Source: Brevundimonas nasdae (GTDB taxonomy: Bacteria; Pseudomonadota; Alphaproteobacteria; Caulobacterales; Caulobacteraceae). Taken from it: a stretch of 64,000 nt of DNA. Below the pieces are notes generated by a model. The model was given only the letters and a program-made list of their open reading frames with translations, was not told the DNA's origin and did no database searches. The translations under genes were made by a program, and so were the position numbers. The first letter of the stretch is position 1. Each line of letters starts with the position of its first letter. Positions 1-8,706 of the stretch are shown here, one piece after another. Location: assembly GCF_016654005.1 (NCBI RefSeq), contig NZ_JAEPWN010000001.1, positions 310,001 to 374,000 on the forward strand. The letters are read 5' to 3'.

Positions 1-60
1 CAGCTGACGAAGAAGCCGGACGCCGTGCCGCTCACGCGGGACTATCTGTGTCGGAACTGA
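1..60 (+). CDS. C-terminal end of an unidentified protein (partial)
   Basis: The first 60 bases read as one open frame ending in TGA at 58-60, giving a basic tail that ends ...DYLCRN. The gene begins left of the window, so its function cannot be read. It is convergent with purS and is followed by the hairpin at 82-110. The open frame and the convergent layout are the only support. Confidence 0.4.
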   Translation, partial: QLTKKPDAVPLTRDYLCRN

Positions 61-81
61 GCAGGCCTGTTCGATAGCAAA

Positions 82-110
82 AGAGCCGCCCCGATGATCA
101 GGGCGGCTCT
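82..110 (-). terminator. Intrinsic terminator after purS
   Basis: A 10-bp perfect stem (AGAGCCGCCC with GGGCGGCTCT) closes a 9-base loop. On the minus strand it is followed by TTTT, so it ends the purC-purS transcript. It may also slow transcription arriving from the left-edge gene. It follows the purS stop at once, so purQ and purL are not in the same short unit. Confidence 0.75.
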
Positions 111-116
111 CATGTC

Positions 117-353
117 TTATGCGACCTCGATGCGGTAGCTTTCGATGACCGTGTTGGCCAGAAGCTGTTCGCACATCTTCTTGGCCTCGGCCTGCGGGTC
201 TTCGACGCCGTCCAGATCGAACTCGATCAGCTTGCCGACGCGGGCGCCTGAGACGCCGGGCCAGCCCAGGCCCTGCAGGGCGCCTTCGACGGCCTTGCCC
301 TGAACGTCCAGGACGCCGGGCTTGAGGAAGACGTGAACCTTGACCTTGGCCAT
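117..353 (-). CDS. purS: Phosphoribosylformylglycinamidine synthase subunit PurS
   Basis: PurS is the small structural subunit of the three-part FGAM synthase (PurLQS) in the fourth step of purine synthesis. It helps join the glutaminase PurQ to small PurL. The 78-residue protein is the usual length, with the KVHVFLKPGVLDVQG start and the G..R.GK..E strand typical of the family. Its ATG overlaps the purC stop (TGATG), which suggests translational coupling with purC. PurQ and PurL are not in the window. Confidence 0.93.
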   Translation of the reverse strand: MAKVKVHVFLKPGVLDVQGKAVEGALQGLGWPGVSGARVGKLIEFDLDGVEDPQAEAKKMCEQLLANTVIESYRIEVA

Positions 354-1111
354 CAGTGCAGCCCTCCTTGAATCACAGTCGGCATGCCCTTCATGATGCC
401 CAGGCGGCGCGCGACTTCAGTATAGCTTTCAATGACATCGCCCAGGTCGCGGCGGAAGCGGTCCTTGTCCAGCTTCTCGCCCGAGGCGGTGTCCCACAGG
501 CGGCAGCTGTCGGGGCTGATCTCGTCGGCCAGGATCACGCGGCTGAAGTCGTTCTCCCAGACGCGGCCGAACTCGATCTTGAAGTCGACCAGGGTGATGC
601 CGACGGCGCTGAACAGGCCGGACAGATAGTCGTTCACGCGGACGGTCATCGCCAGGATGTCGTCCAGTTCCTGGGTCGAGGCCCAGTTGAAGGCCGTGAT
701 GTGCTCTTCGGTGACCATCGGGTCGTTGAGCTCGTCCTTCTTGTAGTAGAATTCGATGATCGAGCGGGGCAGGGGGGTGCCTTCCTCGATGCCCAGGCGC
801 TGGCTCATCGAACCGGCGACGATGTTGCGGCAGACGACTTCCAGCGGGATGATCTCGACTTCGCGGATCAGCTGTTCGCGCAGGTTCAGGCGCTTGATGA
901 AGTGGTTGGTCACGCCGATGCCGTTCAGGCGCGACATGATGAATTCGCTGATCTGGTTGTTGATCACGCCCTTGCCTTCAAGCACGGCCTTCTTCTGCGC
1001 ATTGAACGCAGTGGCGTCGTCCTTGAAATACTGGATCAGGGTGCCGGGCTCTGGTCCTTCATAAAGGATCTTGGCCTTGCCCTCGTAGAGCTTCTTGCGC
1101 TTGCTGTTCAT
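353..1111 (-). CDS. purC: Phosphoribosylaminoimidazole-succinocarboxamide synthase (SAICAR synthetase)
   Basis: PurC ligates aspartate to CAIR using ATP, forming SAICAR in purine synthesis. The 252-residue length fits the bacterial enzyme. Recognisable segments are the N-terminal [24 protein letters not shown] near the middle, and [10 protein letters not shown] followed by [12 protein letters not shown], which form the nucleotide and metal site. It is the first gene of the purC-purS unit. About 290 bases separate it from the divergent zeta gene, leaving room for both promoters. Confidence 0.96.
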   Translation of the reverse strand: MNSKRKKLYEGKAKILYEGPEPGTLIQYFKDDATAFNAQKKAVLEGKGVINNQISEFIMSRLNGIGVTNHFIKRLNLREQLIREVEIIPLEVVCRNIVAGSMSQRLGIEEGTPLPRSIIEFYYKKDELNDPMVTEEHITAFNWASTQELDDILAMTVRVNDYLSGLFSAVGITLVDFKIEFGRVWENDFSRVILADEISPDSCRLWDTASGEKLDKDRFRRDLGDVIESYTEVARRLGIMKGMPTVIQGGLH

Positions 1112-1219
1112 CGTCCGTCCCGCTTACGGGCGCCCTCAGAAACAAAAATCGCGCGGCCATGATGCAGGGCAAGTCCCGATCCTGGCGGCGCGTTTCGGAA
1201 TCGTTCAGGCAGTCAATCT

Positions 1220-1244
1220 CGTTCGGCGTCTCCTTAGCCGAACG
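1220..1244. promoter_or_regulatory. Inverted repeat upstream of purC
   Basis: CGTTCGGC and GCCGAACG form a perfect 8-bp inverted repeat with a 9-base spacer, about 110 bases upstream of the purC start and 160 before the zeta gene. It could be an operator or a 5'-UTR hairpin. No regulator can be assigned by reading. Confidence 0.3.
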
Positions 1245-1403
1245 CGGCCCTCTATACAAATGAGGATGGACCGCAACGGTGCATGCAAAACCATGGGGAC
1301 ATTGCGACCCTGCGATGCAAGTCTGGTTGCGTTCGGGCGCGGGGGGGCTATAGACGGCGGATGTCCCGAGGTGATCGGGGTTCACGGAGCTATGCTGAGC
1401 GAG

Positions 1404-1727
1404 ATGACGACCTTCGACGATCGGGAAAAGGCCTTTGAGGCCAAGTTCGCACTCGATCAGGAGCAGGAATTCAAGGCCATCGCCCGGCGCAACAAGATGC
1501 TGGGCCTGTGGGCGGCCGAGAAGATGGGCCTGTCGTCCGAGAGCGCGGATCAATATGCGCAGGCCGTCGTGCGCGCCGACTTTGAACAGCCGGGCGACGA
1601 GGACGTGTTCCGCAAGGTCGCCGGCGACCTGAAGGGCTCGGGCCTGACCGTTCCGGACAGCGAAATCTATTCCAAGATGGACGAACTGGCCTCCATCGCG
1701 CGTGAGCAGATCCGCGCAGGCGAGTAA
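1404..1727 (+). CDS. DUF1476 protein, F1-ATPase inhibitor zeta subunit
   Basis: This 107-residue, charged, largely helical protein belongs to DUF1476. In Paracoccus the family member is the zeta subunit that inhibits ATP hydrolysis by F1-ATPase. The N-terminus MTTFDDREKAFEAKF is the family hallmark and corresponds to the inhibitory region. The start at 1404 was chosen because it begins exactly at that motif; an in-frame ATG at 1392 would add four residues. The gene stands alone, divergent from purC, with a clear terminator behind it. Confidence 0.9.
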   Translation: MTTFDDREKAFEAKFALDQEQEFKAIARRNKMLGLWAAEKMGLSSESADQYAQAVVRADFEQPGDEDVFRKVAGDLKGSGLTVPDSEIYSKMDELASIAREQIRAGE

Positions 1728-1759
1728 GTCTTTGGTCTAAGGGCCAATCAGAGAATCGA

Positions 1760-1796
1760 AAGGGCCGCATCCGGGGGAAAATGCGGCCCTTTCTTT
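1760..1796 (+). terminator. Intrinsic terminator after the zeta gene
   Basis: AAGGGCCGCAT pairs with ATGCGGCCCTT (11 bp) around a short loop and is followed by TTCTTTTT. Confidence 0.85.
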
Positions 1797-1912
1797 TTGC
1801 CGGGGACGTTGGGGGAAGTCTCGCCCGGCTTAGTGTGCGTCTCTCGCGCCCTTGAAGAACACGGCGCGCGCTATTTGGTTTCAGCTCAATCGGCTTGAGC
1901 CGAAAATTATTT

Positions 1913-2539
1913 TTACGGCATCAGCACCGTGTCCACGACGTGGACGACGCCGTTGGATTGACCCACGTCCGCCTGGGTGATCGTGGACTTGCCGCCCTTG
2001 GCGTCGGTGATGACCCAGGTGTTGTTCGGACCCGCCGAAACCTTGAGCTCTTCGCCCTGCACCGTCTTCAGCGTGGCCGTGCCGCCGTCGGCCTGGGCCT
2101 GGGCGGCGATGTCGGCTGCGGTCAGGCGCCCGGGGACGACATGATAGGTCAGGATCTTGGTCAGATCGGCCTTCTTGGCCGGCTGCATCAGGGCGGTGCG
2201 GGTCGCTTCGGGAATCTTGTCGAAGGCGGCGTTGTCAGGCGCGAAAACCGTGAAGGGACCGGCGCCATTCAAGGTGTCGACCAAGCCTGCGGCCTGAACG
2301 GCGGCGACCAGGGTCGACAGGTTCGAGGCCTTGGAGGCGTTTGCGACGATCGTCTGGGCCGGATCCATGGCCGCGCCGCCGACCATGGGCATCGGGGTTT
2401 CGGGCGTCATCGCCGTGGTCTCCACCGGGGCGGGCGCGGCGGTGTCCGCAGGGGTGCTGTTCTGGTTGCCGCAGGCCGCCACCGCCAGAAGAGCGGCGCC
2501 GGATACAGCGATGAGCATCGTATTGCGAAGGTTGATCAT
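1913..2539 (-). CDS. Fasciclin-domain lipoprotein
   Basis: A 208-residue envelope protein with one fasciclin (FAS1) domain. With the start at 2539 the N-terminus is MINLRNTMLIAVSGAALLAV followed by AACG, a lipoprotein signal with the lipobox cysteine. GGAAAC sits just upstream as a ribosome site. The longer reading from 2614 would bury the signal peptide, so it was not used. After a Pro/Thr-rich linker, the FAS1 domain shows the H1-like FTVFAPDNAAFDKIP and the YHVVPGR motif. Likely an adhesion or cell-surface protein; its partner is unknown. A second fasciclin gene lies at 14371. Confidence 0.85.
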   Translation of the reverse strand: MINLRNTMLIAVSGAALLAVAACGNQNSTPADTAAPAPVETTAMTPETPMPMVGGAAMDPAQTIVANASKASNLSTLVAAVQAAGLVDTLNGAGPFTVFAPDNAAFDKIPEATRTALMQPAKKADLTKILTYHVVPGRLTAADIAAQAQADGGTATLKTVQGEELKVSAGPNNTWVITDAKGGKSTITQADVGQSNGVVHVVDTVLMP

Positions 2540-2645
2540 AATGTTTCCATCCATTTTATCCGCTCTGAAGGCGGTCACGGAAACGTTACGCGCGGTGAGG
2601 CATAAAGGATGCACTGCAGACCATAAGAATTCGCAGCTTGAGCAT

Positions 2646-3497
2646 TCAGTCTTCGAAAACCACCGTCTTTTTGCCGTGCAGCAAAACGCGGTCTTCCAGA
2701 TGGCGACGAACAGCGCGCGCTAGAACACGGCGCTCGATATCTCGACCTTTGCGAATGAGATCTTCGGGCGTGTCACGGTGACTGATGCGCTCGACGTCCT
2801 GTTCGATGATCGGGCCTTCGTCCAGATCGGCGGTGACATAGTGGGCGGTGGCGCCGATCACCTTCACCCCGCGCGCATGGGCCTGATGATAGGGTTTGGC
2901 GCCCTTGAAGCCCGGCAGGAAGGAGTGGTGGATGTTGATGCAGCGTCCCTCCAGCGCGCGGCTGAGGTCGTCGGACAGAATCTGCATGTAGCGCGCCAGG
3001 ACCACCAGTTCCGTGCCCGTCTCCTCGATCAGCCGCAGCAGGGTCTTTTCCTGTTCGGCCTTGGCGGCGGCGTCCCCCGCCTTCAGCGGCAGGTGGTGGA
3101 AGGGCAGGTCGCCCAGATCGACATGGCCGATCAGTTCGCGCGGATGGTTCGACACGATGGCCGTCACCTGCATGGGCAGTTCGTCGATGCGCCAGCGGTA
3201 CAGCAGGTCCGCCAGGCAGTGATCGAACCTGGACGTCAGGATCATCACCTTGCGCGGTTCGCCGCCGCGCAGGGTCCAGTCCATCTCGAAACGCGCGGCC
3301 AGCGGCGCAAAGGCGTCGCGGATGGCGGGTTGGGCGTCGCCGTCGGCGGGTTCGAACACCACCCGCATGAAGAAGGTGTTGCTGGAGGCGTCGCCGAACT
3401 GCTGGGCGTCGGAGATGTTGGCGTCGCGCGCCAGCAGAAATGAGGAAACCGCCGCGACAATGCCGTGGCGGTCAGGGCAGGAAAGGGTCAGGATCAT
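2646..3497 (-). CDS. purU: Formyltetrahydrofolate deformylase
   Basis: PurU hydrolyses 10-formyl-THF to THF and formate, balancing one-carbon pools and feeding formate to PurT where present. The 283-residue length is normal. Residues 1-80 form an ACT-like sensor ([17 protein letters not shown]). The rest is a formyltransferase fold with the catalytic [17 protein letters not shown] segment and the aspartate in TADLDEGPI. It overlaps the upstream glycosylase by one base, so purB, the glycosylase and purU read as one operon. Confidence 0.94.
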   Translation of the reverse strand: MILTLSCPDRHGIVAAVSSFLLARDANISDAQQFGDASSNTFFMRVVFEPADGDAQPAIRDAFAPLAARFEMDWTLRGGEPRKVMILTSRFDHCLADLLYRWRIDELPMQVTAIVSNHPRELIGHVDLGDLPFHHLPLKAGDAAAKAEQEKTLLRLIEETGTELVVLARYMQILSDDLSRALEGRCINIHHSFLPGFKGAKPYHQAHARGVKVIGATAHYVTADLDEGPIIEQDVERISHRDTPEDLIRKGRDIERRVLARAVRRHLEDRVLLHGKKTVVFED

Positions 3498-4009
3498 CAG
3501 GCGGCAGGCTTATCTGGGAGAAACTTCCCCAGTATGGCCCAGGTTTGCGCTTTTGCCGACAAGGATATTGCATGGGCGGGGCTGGATGACGGCAGATCGA
3601 CCAGTTCGATCGCGTCCATGCCGCCCAGAATCCGCCGCCCCATCCTGGCCGCCAGCCCGCCGTTGAAGGCGACGACTTTCAGACGGGGCAGGCTTTCGAC
3701 CAATCCACGCAGGTCCGCGGCCTCGGGCGATCGGATGGCCGCATCCAGACTGCCCGCCCGTTCCGCCGAGGCGATGACATCCCACAAGCCGACCCCTCGC
3801 CCCCTCAGGCGCGCCAGCCGCTGTTCATAGGGCAGGGCGGGCAGGTCTTCGCCCAGCACCCCGCCGATCAGCGGCCAGAAGCCATTGCGCGGATGGGCGT
3901 AATACTGCGCCGCCTTCAGTGATGCGTCTCCCGGCAGACTGCCCAGGATCAGCAGGCGCGTGGCCGCATCGACAATGGGTTCAAAGCCGATGCGGCGCGG
4001 GTCGGACAC
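3497..4009 (-). CDS. Hypoxanthine/uracil DNA glycosylase (UDG superfamily, family 6-like)
   Basis: A 170-residue UDG-fold enzyme expected to remove deaminated bases, probably deoxyinosine. Motif 1 reads GSLPGDASL followed by [11 protein letters not shown], as in the hypoxanthine-DNA glycosylase group; the C-terminal motif is LPSSSPAHA. The start is GTG at 4009, directly abutting the purB stop. Placement between two purine genes is notable because the lesion is a purine deamination product. Older annotation often calls this group Mug-like. Confidence 0.75.
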   Translation of the reverse strand: MSDPRRIGFEPIVDAATRLLILGSLPGDASLKAAQYYAHPRNGFWPLIGGVLGEDLPALPYEQRLARLRGRGVGLWDVIASAERAGSLDAAIRSPEAADLRGLVESLPRLKVVAFNGGLAARMGRRILGGMDAIELVDLPSSSPAHAISLSAKAQTWAILGKFLPDKPAA

Positions 4010-5308
4010 TCAGTCCCCGAAGACCCGCTTGAACACCACGTCCACGTTCTTGGTGTGGTAGCCCAGGTCGAACAGGGCTTCGAGTTGGTCGTGGGGCAGG
4101 GTGACGCGTTCGTCGGCCTTCAGGAAGTCGAGGAAGGCGCCTTCGCCGCGCCAGACCTTCATGGCGTTTTCCTGAACAGCGGCATAGGCCGCCTCGCGCG
4201 AAATGCCGGCCTGGGTCAGGGCCAGCATGACCCGCTGCGAGTGAACCAGACCGCCCAGGCGGTCGATGTTCTTCTGCATGTTCTCAGGATAGACGTTCAG
4301 CCGCTCGACCACGTTCGCCAGACGATGCAGGGCGAAGTCCAGGTGGATGGTGGCGTCCGGGCCGATGCCGCGTTCGACCGACGAATGGCTGATGTCCCGC
4401 TCGTGCCACAGGGCGACGTTCTCCATCGCCGGGGTCACGGCCGAGCGGACCAGACGGGCCAGGCCGGTCAGGTTCTCGGTCAGGATCGGGTTGCGCTTGT
4501 GCGGCATGGCCGACGAGCCCTTCTGACCCTTGTCGAAGAACTCTTCGGCTTCCAGCACCTCGGTGCGCTGCAGGTGGCGGATTTCCACGGCCAGACGCTC
4601 GACCGAGCTTGCGACGACGCCCAGGGCGGCGAAGAAGGCGGCGTGGCGGTCGCGCGGGATCACCTGGGTCGAGACGGGTTCGACAGCCAGACCCATCTGG
4701 TCGGCGACATATTGCTCAACCGCCGGATCGACGTTGGCGAAGGTGCCGACCGCGCCCGAGATGGCGCAGGTGGCGATCTCTTCCTTGGCGGTGATCAGGC
4801 GGCGTTTGGCGCGCTGGAACTCGGCGTGATAGCCGGCCAGCTTCAGGCCGAAGGTCACCGGCTCGGCGTGGATGCCGTGCGAACGGCCCACGGTCGGGGT
4901 GTATTTGTGCTCCTTGGCGCGGGTCTCCAGCGCGGCCAGAACCCGGTCCACGCCCTCGATCAGCAGGTCCGACGACCGGGCCAGCTGCACCGCGAAACAG
5001 GTGTCTAGCACGTCGGATGACGTCATGCCCTGGTGCAGGAAGCGGGCTTCCTCGCCGACGATTTCCGCCACATGGGTCAGGAAGGCGATGACGTCGTGCT
5101 TGGTGGTGCGTTCGATCTCGTCGATGCGGTCGGCGTCGAAGGTCGCGTCCTTGCCCTTGGCCCAGATAGCGTTAGCCGATTCCTTGGGGATCACGCCCAG
5201 TTCCGCCATCTTGGTGGCGGCGTGGGCCTCGATCTCGAACCAGATCTTGTACTTGGTCTCTTGCGACCAGATGGCGGCGGCGACGGGGCGGGAATAGCGC
5301 GTGATCAT
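4010..5308 (-). CDS. purB: Adenylosuccinate lyase
   Basis: PurB splits fumarate from SAICAR and from adenylosuccinate, so it acts twice in AMP synthesis. The 432-residue protein shows the fumarase/aspartase superfamily signature GSSAMPHKRNP, the catalytic TSSDVLDT region and the histidine in GRSHGIHAEPVTFG. It begins MITRYSRP, the standard start for this clade. It is the first gene of the purB-glycosylase-purU unit. Confidence 0.96.
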   Translation of the reverse strand: MITRYSRPVAAAIWSQETKYKIWFEIEAHAATKMAELGVIPKESANAIWAKGKDATFDADRIDEIERTTKHDVIAFLTHVAEIVGEEARFLHQGMTSSDVLDTCFAVQLARSSDLLIEGVDRVLAALETRAKEHKYTPTVGRSHGIHAEPVTFGLKLAGYHAEFQRAKRRLITAKEEIATCAISGAVGTFANVDPAVEQYVADQMGLAVEPVSTQVIPRDRHAAFFAALGVVASSVERLAVEIRHLQRTEVLEAEEFFDKGQKGSSAMPHKRNPILTENLTGLARLVRSAVTPAMENVALWHERDISHSSVERGIGPDATIHLDFALHRLANVVERLNVYPENMQKNIDRLGGLVHSQRVMLALTQAGISREAAYAAVQENAMKVWRGEGAFLDFLKADERVTLPHDQLEALFDLGYHTKNVDVVFKRVFGD

Positions 5309-5408
5309 GGACGGGTCGTGTCGGTCTCAAGGGGCGTCGAGTCAAGGTTCGCCCGACCCCCAAGGTTGACTTTGGCGGCCAATGTCCCAGATTAGCCGCG
5401 CTTTCAGT

Positions 5409-5456
5409 GAGGACGACCTCCCCCTTTTCGGGTTTTGAATGCCGGGACGACCCGGC
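5409..5456 (+). promoter_or_regulatory. Guanidine-II (mini-ykkC) riboswitch
   Basis: Two tandem hairpins each present an ACGA tetraloop: GAGG-ACGA-CCTC at 5409-5420 and GCCGGG-ACGA-CCCGGC at 5441-5456, with a 20-base linker. Paired ACGR loops are the defining feature of mini-ykkC, the guanidine-II riboswitch class, in which two guanidinium ions are bound by the kissing loops. The second hairpin ends 23 bases before the ATG of an SMR exporter, with the ribosome site GGAA between them. Translation-level control, freeing the ribosome site when guanidine is bound, is therefore likely. Confidence 0.87.
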
Positions 5457-5479
5457 AATCAAGTTGGAAAGTGATTGTC

Positions 5480-5800
5480 ATGGCCTGGGTTTATCTGCTC
5501 GCCGCTGGGCTTCTCGAAATCGTCTGGGCCTATTTGATGAAGGCCTCTGCCGGCTTCACCAAGCCGTGGCCGACCATCGGCATGGTCGTCTTCATGATCG
5601 GCAGTTTTGGCCTGTTGTCTCTGGCGATGAAGACCCTGCCGCTGGGCACCGCCTACGCCATCTGGACCGGCATCGGCGCGGTCGGCGCCTTTGCGGTCGG
5701 GGCCTTTATTCTGGGCGAGCCGCTGACGCCGCTCAGGATCGCGGGCGTGACCCTGGTGGTGTCGGGTCTGGTTGTGCTGAAACTCGCATCCAGCCATTGA
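5480..5800 (+). CDS. gdx: SMR transporter, Gdx/SugE subtype (guanidinium exporter)
   Basis: A 106-residue four-helix small multidrug resistance protein. The N-terminus MAWVYLLAAGLLEIVWAYLM carries the essential glutamate in helix 1, in the LEIVWA context typical of the Gdx/SugE subtype rather than EmrE. Gdx proteins export guanidinium in exchange for protons as dual-topology dimers. The guanidine-II riboswitch directly upstream independently supports the substrate. The start at 5480 follows GGAAAGTG; the longer reading from 5435 would run through the riboswitch. The stop overlaps the potential ATG at 5800. Confidence 0.93.
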   Translation: MAWVYLLAAGLLEIVWAYLMKASAGFTKPWPTIGMVVFMIGSFGLLSLAMKTLPLGTAYAIWTGIGAVGAFAVGAFILGEPLTPLRIAGVTLVVSGLVVLKLASSH

Positions 5801-5826
5801 TGGCCGCGCAACAGGAGGCGCGCGTC

Positions 5827-6474
5827 ATGGAAATGCTGATCGGACCCCGGACCTATTCGACCTGGTCGCTGCGCGGCTGGCTGGTGATGAAGGCGACGGG
5901 CGCAGATTTTGCGGTGCGTGACGCGCGCTATGACACGCCAGAGGCCAAGGCCGCGCTTCTGGCGGTGTCGCCATCCGGCTTCGTGCCGGCGCTGACGGTC
6001 GATGGCGAACTGATCTGGGATACGCTGGCCATCGCCGAATGGGCGGCGGAGCATTATCCGCAGGCGGGTCTGTGGCCAGCCGATCCGGTCGCGCGCGCCC
6101 TGGCCCGATCAGTGACGGCGGAGATGCATTCCGGCTTCAGCGCCCTGCGGACCTTCTGCGGCATGGGGCCGGATCATCCGATCGGTGGCGACGCGCGGTC
6201 AGAGACGCCTTCTGATCCCGCGCTGGACCGCGATCTGGCGCGGATCGTGGCGCTGTTGCGTCAGATGCGGAAGCGGTTCGGCGACGACGGCCCCTGGCTG
6301 TTCGGCGCGCGCTCCATCGCCGACATCTTCTACACCCCGGTCGCCGCCCGGATTCGTCATTATCAGATCGACCTCAGCGCCCATGGCGACGACGGCGTGG
6401 CCCAGACCTATGTCGAGGCTTTGCTGGCCCATCCTGACTTCCGTCAGTGGGAAATGGAGGCGACGCAACTTTAA
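5827..6474 (+). CDS. Glutathione S-transferase family protein
   Basis: A 215-residue GST-like protein. The thioredoxin-like N-terminal domain shows MLIGPRTYSTWSLRGWLVMK, with YSTWSLR at the glutathione-activating position, and the cis-proline context GFVPALTVDG. An all-helical C-terminal domain follows with ADIFYTPVAARI. The start at 5827 is preceded by AGGAGG eight bases upstream; an ATG at 5800 overlapping the gdx stop is possible but has no such site. Close spacing suggests co-transcription with gdx. The substrate is unknown. Confidence 0.85.
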   Translation: MEMLIGPRTYSTWSLRGWLVMKATGADFAVRDARYDTPEAKAALLAVSPSGFVPALTVDGELIWDTLAIAEWAAEHYPQAGLWPADPVARALARSVTAEMHSGFSALRTFCGMGPDHPIGGDARSETPSDPALDRDLARIVALLRQMRKRFGDDGPWLFGARSIADIFYTPVAARIRHYQIDLSAHGDDGVAQTYVEALLAHPDFRQWEMEATQL

Positions 6475-6565
6475 CGGGCGGAAACCAAGCGCGCTGACGT
6501 TCGATTAAGCGCCCGCTGCTATTCATGGCGGTGCACGGACCTGGTTGTTCGTGGGAGGCCGCAGA

Positions 6566-6709
6566 ATGATGTCTTCGTCCGTGCAGACCCGTGCGGCGCC
6601 TGTGCAGGCCGCGCGCCCGCGTCGGCGGCTGCATCCCGTGGCGGGCTATATGCTGGCGCTTCTGCTCAGCAGCGCCCTGTGGGCCTTGCTGCTGGCTGCG
6701 GTCTTCTAG
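6566..6709 (+). CDS. Small single-span membrane protein
   Basis: A 47-residue open frame starts at an ATG-ATG pair preceded by GGGAGG seven bases upstream. The N-terminal half is basic (ARPRRRLHP) and the C-terminal half is one hydrophobic helix (YMLALLLSSALWALLLAAVF). The basic-then-hydrophobic layout indicates a membrane anchor with a cytoplasmic N-terminus. It resembles no family I know. The ribosome site and consistent topology support a real gene, but a short reading frame can arise by chance in GC-rich DNA. Confidence 0.5.
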   Translation: MMSSSVQTRAAPVQAARPRRRLHPVAGYMLALLLSSALWALLLAAVF

Positions 6710-6744
6710 GTTCAATCGGTCTTAAGGCGGTCGAAATCTTAGAT

Positions 6745-6873
6745 CGTCATTCCGGGGCTGAGCGAAGCGAGGATCCCGGAAGCCAGGACTGCGGCGCCGA
6801 TGCTGGGCGTATTCGGCGCCGGATTGAGCCTCCTGGGTTCCGGGTTCGTCCTACGGACGCCCCGGAAAGACGG
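6745..6873. repeat. Interspersed palindromic element (CGTCATTCCGGGG type), copy 1
   Basis: The element starts CGTCATTCCGGGG and ends CGCCCCGGAAAGACG, with an inner pair GGATCCCGGAAGCCAGGA / TCCTGGGTTCCGGG. It folds into a long imperfect hairpin between a convergent small gene and the transglycosylase gene. A relative with perfect arms lies at 18168-18296. These are the intergenic REP-like palindromes seen repeatedly in alphaproteobacterial genomes. Confidence 0.7.
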
Positions 6874-6918
6874 TTTGGAGTTGAATGTCGATGGCCCTAG
6901 CCCCTTAGCCTCTAGCCC

Positions 6919-8613
6919 CTAGCGGTCGTCGCTGACGGCGGTGGTCTGGGCGACCATGATCTCATCTGCGACGGGCGGGGGCGGCACGTAATCCAGCGAG
7001 ATCGGCACCAGGGTGGCGCCCGACGCCACCGCATCCAGCGTGTTCAGCGGGCCGCCGAACATCCGCTGATAGATCCAATAGGCGGCGACGACCTTTTCGA
7101 CATATTCCCGCGCCTGGGGCACGTCGATCGTTTCGATCAGCAGCAGCGGGTCGGCGTCCGGCCCCAGTTTGCGCACTGCGGCCAGCATGGGGCCCGGCCC
7201 GGCGTTGTAGCTGGCCACGGCCCGCAGGATGTCGCCCTGGAACTCGGACCGCTGCAGCATCCGGTTCACATAGGTCTGGCCCAGCCGCATGTTGACGGCG
7301 GGCGTCAGCAGCTTGTTCGGAGTCGAGACGAAGCTGCGGTCGCCGGACAACTCGGCGGCCGTGGTCGGCATCACCTGCATGATGCCATAGGCGCCGACGC
7401 TGGAGCGGGCGTTGGGGTTGAAGTCGCTTTCCTTGCGCGCCACCGCATAGACCAGCGCGCGTTCGATGGTGAAGCCGCCCTCAGGCTGCAGGTCCGGGAT
7501 CGGATAGCGGTTGGCGTCGATGCGCGAGGCGTCGGTCTCACGGGCGGGCGAGACGATGCGGGCCAGGGCGGCCCACATGCGTGAGGCGTCGCCTGCGGCG
7601 GTGCGCAGGCCGGAACGCATTTCATTGTCGCCGTCGGCGCGGCGCCCGACTTCATAATAGGCCAGGGCGCGACGGGCGCGGGGCTCGTTCTGGACGAAGG
7701 CCTCCAGCGAGGCGGCGTCCACGGCGGCGTCGGGCGTATGGAAGGCGCGGCGCAGGCGCGGCTCGGCCGCATAGGGGCGCGGGCCCAGGTTCTCGATGAC
7801 CGGCTCCTCGCCCAGCTGACGCAGGGCGATCTGGCCATAGAAGGTGGCGGGCCATTGGGCGGCGAGACGCAGATAGTCGGTCACGACATTCTGGCGAGCG
7901 GATTTGCCGGCGGCGCGTGCGGCCCACAGGGCGCCGCCAGAGCGGACCCAAGGGTCCTCGGTCGGGTCCTGGGCCACGCGGTCAAAGGCGTTGAAGGCCT
8001 CGTTGAACTCGCCCATGCGCCATTCAGCCAGACCCACCGTCCACCAGTCGCCGATCTCGCGGCCCATGGCTGAGGCGCCGGTCAAATCGTCGTTGTTATA
8101 GGCGATCCGCGCGGTCTTCATCGGATCTGCGGCGGCCCCGCCGCCTGACACGGCGTTGACGACGCTGTTCCAGGTGCGGCCCAGGAAGCCTGCAGGCTTG
8201 ATCGGTTCGATTGCGCCGTCAGGGCGGCGGCGCATGGCCAGATCATAGACGCGGCCGGCGATGGGCAGGTCGGAATATTCCTGCAGCCACTCGGTCAGTT
8301 CTTCGTAGGTGGCGTTGTAGTTGGGGTGGAACAGGCGTTCGAACTCCACCTGGCCCAGCAGGACGCGGTCCTGGGCCTGACGCGCGGCGACGCGGGCCGC
8401 CTCAAGGTCGCCGCGCCGCAGGGCGTCGAAGGCGGTGGTGTAGGACAGGCGGTCAGCAGAGCTCAGGGCCGTCGGGCGCGTATTGGCCGTGGTCGAAGCA
8501 GAGGCGGACGCCGCCATCGTCGCATAGGGCGTCTCGGCCTGCGCCGCGACGGCGACGGCGGACAGGGTGAGCGCCAGCGTCGGCGCGATCATCGCGCGGC
8601 TGAATCTGAACAA
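6919..8613 (-). CDS. Lytic murein transglycosylase (Slt family)
   Basis: A 564-residue periplasmic enzyme that cleaves peptidoglycan with formation of 1,6-anhydro-muramyl ends. A signal peptide (about 1-27, ending AVAAQAE) is followed by a long alpha-helical superhelical region. The C-terminal SLT catalytic domain has the glutamate in VARKESDFNP and then GAYGIMQVMPTTA, with SYNAGPGPM further on. This is the Slt70-like architecture. The gene stands alone between the palindrome at 6745 and an intergenic gap. Confidence 0.92.
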   Translation of the reverse strand: MFRFSRAMIAPTLALTLSAVAVAAQAETPYATMAASASASTTANTRPTALSSADRLSYTTAFDALRRGDLEAARVAARQAQDRVLLGQVEFERLFHPNYNATYEELTEWLQEYSDLPIAGRVYDLAMRRRPDGAIEPIKPAGFLGRTWNSVVNAVSGGGAAADPMKTARIAYNNDDLTGASAMGREIGDWWTVGLAEWRMGEFNEAFNAFDRVAQDPTEDPWVRSGGALWAARAAGKSARQNVVTDYLRLAAQWPATFYGQIALRQLGEEPVIENLGPRPYAAEPRLRRAFHTPDAAVDAASLEAFVQNEPRARRALAYYEVGRRADGDNEMRSGLRTAAGDASRMWAALARIVSPARETDASRIDANRYPIPDLQPEGGFTIERALVYAVARKESDFNPNARSSVGAYGIMQVMPTTAAELSGDRSFVSTPNKLLTPAVNMRLGQTYVNRMLQRSEFQGDILRAVASYNAGPGPMLAAVRKLGPDADPLLLIETIDVPQAREYVEKVVAAYWIYQRMFGGPLNTLDAVASGATLVPISLDYVPPPPVADEIMVAQTTAVSDDR

Positions 8614-8706
8614 TGCGGCGGCCCCCTCGTTGGCGGCGGCCCCGTCCGTCTCGACTCAGGCGGGGTCCGTATGGCGATCGGTCGTCAGCATGGAAACATG
8701 CCGCAA

